Shown: positions 61,246-64,000 of the stretch, piece after piece | How positions within the stretch are numbered: position 1 is the first letter of the stretch | How the letters are laid out: the number at the start of each line of letters is the position of its first letter | Source: Micromonospora echinofusca | GTDB taxonomy: Bacteria > Actinomycetota > Actinomycetes > Mycobacteriales > Micromonosporaceae | Assembly: GCF_900091445.1 (NCBI RefSeq) | Contig: NZ_LT607733.1 | Span: 1,815,501 to 1,879,500, forward strand | Reading direction: 5' to 3' | DNA length: 64,000 nucleotides | Position numbers and translations under genes: made by a program | The notes under the pieces: model-generated | What the model saw: the letters and a program-made list of their open reading frames with translations, nothing else | What the model was told of the DNA's origin: nothing | Database searches by the model: none

Positions 61246-61574
61246 GCCTGGCACCAGCCGAATGCCAGGCGGGTCCGAATGGCCGGCGCGGTCTTGGCCT
61301 GCCGTTGGGCGATCAGCTCCCGGGCGCTGGCCACGCCGTGTCCGGTGAGCTGGTAGTAGCGGCGGCGAGGCTTGCCGGGCTCGGTGTTCGTGTCCCAGCG
61401 GGAGCTCACCCACCGCGACTCGGCGAGCCGCTCCAGGATCTTGTAGATGGTCGGTCCGGACTTCCCCGTGGCCTTCATGATCGCCCAGCCGTGCAGCTCG
61501 TAGTCGTCAGCTTCGAGCAGGGCGTTCAGGACAGCCAGGAGCGGTCCCGTTACGCGCACAGGTCCGTCAGGCAT
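61242..61574 (-). CDS. PadR-like winged-helix regulator
   Basis: 110-aa transcription regulator: VTGPLLAVLNALLEADDYEL, HGWAIMKATGKSGPTIYKIL (recognition helix) and SRWDTNTEPGKPRRRYYQLT (wing) form the PadR winged helix; a short C-terminal helix follows. ATG 61574 is the last plausible start before the wHTH; longer frames run to 61640. It probably controls itself and the overlapping membrane gene from the AT-rich region at 61,575-61,610. Confidence 0.82.
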   Translation of the reverse strand: MPDGPVRVTGPLLAVLNALLEADDYELHGWAIMKATGKSGPTIYKILERLAESRWVSSRWDTNTEPGKPRRRYYQLTGHGVASARELIAQRQAKTAPAIRTRLAFGWCQA

Positions 61575-61584
61575 GGGCTTAACG

Positions 61585-61590
61585 ATAGTA
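61585..61590 (-). promoter_or_regulatory. Putative -10 box of padR-like gene
   Basis: On the minus strand TACTAT lies 10 nt before the ATG inside a distinctly AT-rich patch, so the transcript would have a very short leader. No clear -35 element. Confidence 0.35.
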
Positions 61591-61759
61591 GGTGAAATAA
61601 GAAACGTCCACTCCCGACCCTGCGACGCGCAGGAGCGCACCCACCGGCCGGTGATGATCCGTGCCCGGCGAACGCGTGGGCTACGCTGTGCCCTGAACTA
61701 CCGATGCTGGCTGCGGGCCGGTCGGGGATGAGATCCCTACCGTGCTTGAGGAGCCGACG

Positions 61760-63457
61760 GTGGAATTCGAGATCCCTGGGAGCCTGGACGGGCTCGACCT
61801 CGACGCGCTGGGCCAGCTGGAGACGCAGGCCGTGGCAGCGTTCGACGCTCTCCGCGACGACCCGGCCCTGGACGCCGCCGGTCTGACCCGGCTGCGGGAG
61901 CTGGCGACGTTCGTGCAGTCGGTGCGGACCCAGCAGACGCAGATCGAGCAGGCGGCGCTGCAGGTGGCGTCGGAGCTGGACGACCTGGACGCGGCGGTCC
62001 ACGGCGCGCAGGAGGCCGACGGTGGCGACGGTGACGGCGGCGAGGGCGACAGCGACGGCGAGGGCGGCGAGGGCGAGGAGGCCCCGCCGGAAGGTGCCCC
62101 GGCCGAGGAGCAGCCGGCTCCGCAGCCGACGCCGGTCGTGGCGTCGCTCGCGCGGCGGGCGGCCCGCCGGCAGCCGAAGCCGAAGGTCGGCAAGGGCAAC
62201 CAGTCGGCGGTCATCAAGGCGGCGGCGGACGTGCCGAACGTGCCGCACGGGCACGTGTTCTCGTCGGTGGCCGAGGTCGCGGCGGCTTTCGACGACAAGT
62301 TCGCCGGCTTCCCGCGCGGGGGTGGGGTCGCGACCCGCATCAAGCAGAACGTGGCCCGGGTGGAGCTGCCCGTCGACCAGGCGCTCGTCGCGGGGGGCAG
62401 GGGTCTGACCGACATGGAGCTGGTGGAGCTGGCCGCGTCGGAGTCGCGGCTGTCGGGCGGCAACCTCGTGGCGGCCGGTGGCTGGGGTGCCCCATCGGAG
62501 ACGCTGTGGGAGCTGTGCGAGGGCCTGGAGACGACCGAGGGTCTGCTCGACCTCCCGGGTATCACGATCCCCCGCGGTGGTGGTATCAAGGTGCCAGCCA
62601 ACCTCGACTTCCGCGATCTGTATTCGGGGATCGGGTTCGTGCAAACCGAGGCCGATAGCACAGCGGGGGTTGACAAGTCCTCCTACCGGGTGCCGACGGT
62701 GAACTGGGCCGAGACGCGCCTCGAGGTAGACGGGGTGCAGATCGAGCAGGACATCGTGCAGAACGCGGTGTGGCCGGAGCTGACCCGCGACGTGGTGCGC
62801 CGGGCGCTCGTCGCGCACCAGCACAAGATGAACGCGCGGACGATCGCGCGGATGGCCACCGCCCCGGGCCAGTCGACGACGTTCAGCCTGACCCTCGGCG
62901 GCGACATCGACGGCGACGAGACGACCACCGCGCTGCTCGGCGCGGCGTCCCTCGCGTCGACCGACTACCGCTACCGGTACCGGATGGGCCGGCGGGCGCT
63001 GCTGGAGTGCGCGGCGCCGATGTGGCTGCTGGAGTGGATCCGGGCGGACATGAGCCGGCGGGCCGGGGTGAACTACTTCGACATCACCGACGAGCAGATC
63101 ATCGCGTGGTTCACCCGGCGGCGGCTGCGTCCGCAGTTCGTCTACGACTGGCAGGACGGCTACGTCGACGCGGGCGGCACCGGGTTCGGCGGCACGACCG
63201 CGCCGGGCCAGTGGCCGGCGACGGTCGACCTGCTGATCTACGCGCCGGGCACGTGGGTGAAGGGCACCAAGCCGATCATCGACCTGTCGGCGGTCTACGA
63301 CTCAACGAAGCTGAAGGACAACGAGTACATCGCCCTGTTCACCGAGCAGGCGTCGCTGCTGGTGAAGCGGTGCTACATGTCCTACAAGGTGTCGGTGCCG
63401 CTGTGCCCGACCGGCGTGACCGGGCAGACGGTCGCGTTCGACTGCACGGCGGCCTGA
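61760..63457 (+). CDS. Major capsid protein with N-terminal scaffold-like region
   Basis: 565-aa protein. Residues about 1-150 are helical and then strongly acidic/Pro-rich (GDGDGGEGDSDGEGGEGEE), like a scaffolding or delta domain. The HK97-like capsid part follows, with ELVELAASESRLSGGNLVAA, GLLDLPGITIPRGGGIKVPA, VPTVNWAETRLEVDGVQIEQ, YRYRYRMGRRALLE and WPATVDLLIYAPGTWVKGTK. GTG 61760 has GAGGAG 6 bp upstream and is preferred over GTG 61742. A strong hairpin follows the gene. Confidence 0.85.
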   Translation: MEFEIPGSLDGLDLDALGQLETQAVAAFDALRDDPALDAAGLTRLRELATFVQSVRTQQTQIEQAALQVASELDDLDAAVHGAQEADGGDGDGGEGDSDGEGGEGEEAPPEGAPAEEQPAPQPTPVVASLARRAARRQPKPKVGKGNQSAVIKAAADVPNVPHGHVFSSVAEVAAAFDDKFAGFPRGGGVATRIKQNVARVELPVDQALVAGGRGLTDMELVELAASESRLSGGNLVAAGGWGAPSETLWELCEGLETTEGLLDLPGITIPRGGGIKVPANLDFRDLYSGIGFVQTEADSTAGVDKSSYRVPTVNWAETRLEVDGVQIEQDIVQNAVWPELTRDVVRRALVAHQHKMNARTIARMATAPGQSTTFSLTLGGDIDGDETTTALLGAASLASTDYRYRYRMGRRALLECAAPMWLLEWIRADMSRRAGVNYFDITDEQIIAWFTRRRLRPQFVYDWQDGYVDAGGTGFGGTTAPGQWPATVDLLIYAPGTWVKGTKPIIDLSAVYDSTKLKDNEYIALFTEQASLLVKRCYMSYKVSVPLCPTGVTGQTVAFDCTAA

Positions 63458-63471
63458 GCTGCCCGTTCGAC

Positions 63472-63498
63472 GGGGCCGCGCCCGGCCGGCGCGGCCCC
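63472..63498 (+). terminator. Hairpin after major capsid gene
   Basis: Perfect 11-bp stem (63472-63482 with 63488-63498) and a 5-nt loop between the capsid stop and the next gene's GGAGGAGG site. Phages often place a partial terminator here so that capsid mRNA exceeds downstream message. Confidence 0.7.
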
Positions 63499-63518
63499 AT
63501 CTCCGGAGGAGGTGACGG

Positions 63519-64000
63519 GTGACTCAGCCCTTCGTGTACGTGGAAGCCCCGGCGACGACGCCGTACCGGTACGGGCTGTTCTCGGCGGCTGCCGTGGTCG
63601 ACCCGGCGGACCAGCGCGAGTTCCAGGCCGGCGTGGAGTGGGAGCCGCAGTGCGTCGACGCGCCCGCGCCGACGAACGTGGCGGCGGCCTCGGACCCGAA
63701 CCGGGCGCCGATGGCGCTGCCGGACGGGGTGCCGCTCGTGCAGGCCGGGGTGATCCGGCTGTACACGGGCCTGACGGGCCGGTCGCCGGCCCGCCCGGAC
63801 CTGCTGGAGCGGGCCCGGCGGGCGATGGGCATGGTCGAGCAGCAGTCGCTGGAGCACTACGCCTGGACCGGCGAGGCCGGGAACGCGGACTACCTGGCGG
63901 CGGCCGACACGGAGGTCCTGGCGGGCTCCGACGCGGCGGCGGTGCCGCTGGAGACGGGCGTGGGTCTGCTGGAGGCGCACATCGGCGACCGGTCGGGCGT
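63519..64000 (+). CDS. Phage head protein, 3' end outside window
   Basis: First 160 residues of a structural protein: FVYVEAPATTPYRYGLFSAA, VEWEPQCVDAPAPTNVAAAS, LTGRSPARPDLLERARRAMG and DYLAAADTEVLAGSDAAAVP. Such proteins following the capsid gene in actinophages are head or head-to-tail proteins, but I cannot name the family. GTG 63519 has GGAGGAGG at 6 bp. The frame is open to the window end. Confidence 0.7.
   Translation, partial: MTQPFVYVEAPATTPYRYGLFSAAAVVDPADQREFQAGVEWEPQCVDAPAPTNVAAASDPNRAPMALPDGVPLVQAGVIRLYTGLTGRSPARPDLLERARRAMGMVEQQSLEHYAWTGEAGNADYLAAADTEVLAGSDAAAVPLETGVGLLEAHIGDRSG

Larger units (their letters stand above)
20967..64000 (+). mobile_element. Prophage integrated at tRNA-Leu, right end outside window
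   Basis: Everything from the tRNA to the window edge reads as a tailed-phage genome: tyrosine integrase, excisionase, XRE-ImmA/IrrE regulator, small and large terminase, portal, MuF/protease and major capsid. No second copy of the tRNA 3' end is seen, so attR lies beyond 64,000. The exact left boundary inside the tRNA cannot be set without attR. Tail, lysis and most replication genes are not in view. Confidence 0.85.

Overview
The window is high-GC actinobacterial DNA, most likely from a Micromonospora-type organism (Micromonosporaceae). The basis is GC-saturated third codon positions, frequent GTG starts, mycothiol/F420-type enzymes, a secreted CBM2-GH48 cellulase and a MoxR-DUF58-transglutaminase-like cluster. 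The genus is an inference from gene content; no marker gene is present.

Bases 1-20.9 kb are ordinary chromosome. A 5'-truncated GH48 cellulase is followed by single-gene units: DUF3159 membrane protein, PAP2 phosphatase, PEBP/YbhB protein, mycothiol-dependent maleylpyruvate isomerase-type protein, DUF1028 protein, an LLM oxidoreductase coupled to an SDR, and a DUF2855 protein. A minus-strand envelope cluster follows: TPR/proline-rich membrane protein, fibronectin-III protein, MoxR ATPase, DUF58 protein and a TgpA-like protein whose transglutaminase core lacks the usual Cys and His.

At 20,880-20,966 lies tRNA-Leu(GAG). A tyrosine integrase starts about 250 bp beyond it, and from there to the window edge the DNA reads as one tailed-phage prophage (HK97-like head genes) inserted at the tRNA; attR must lie beyond base 64,000. 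The left arm (21-27.2 kb) carries the integrase, a zinc-ribbon protein, an XRE-ImmA/IrrE regulator-protease coupled to a tRNA-guanine-transglycosylase-like protein, and an excisionase. From 27.3 kb rightward comes a tRNA-Gly-like gene, a Mom-like DNA-modification candidate with a ParB-like partner, a small protein resembling the anti-CBASS sponge Acb2, small and large terminase, a second ParB-like protein and small zinc-ribbon proteins. The head module resumes at 55.6 kb: DUF1360 protein, portal, MuF/protease fusion, major capsid, and a head protein cut by the window end. A minus-strand PadR/membrane-protein pair interrupts it at 60.7-61.6 kb.

Between terminase and portal sits a cargo block of about 17 kb (38.46-55.58 kb). 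It is bounded on the left by a decayed copy, and on the right by the intact copy, of the same DUF1360 gene. It holds a fusion of an HhH-GPD-like domain with a RusA-like resolvase, a two-gene glycine-zipper membrane/coiled-coil pair, and a five-gene operon with overlapping stop and start codons: DUF499 ATPase, small protein, DUF1156 adenine methyltransferase, PLD-SNF2 helicase, PD-(D/E)XK-like nuclease. That operon has the make-up of a restriction/anti-phage system and is the main candidate for an interesting system here. It is flanked by inverted copies of an ATP-dependent DNA ligase gene: a decayed copy on the left (+ strand) and an intact one on the right (- strand). Several genes near the left cargo boundary carry frameshifts, so this part of the prophage is decaying or recombinant.
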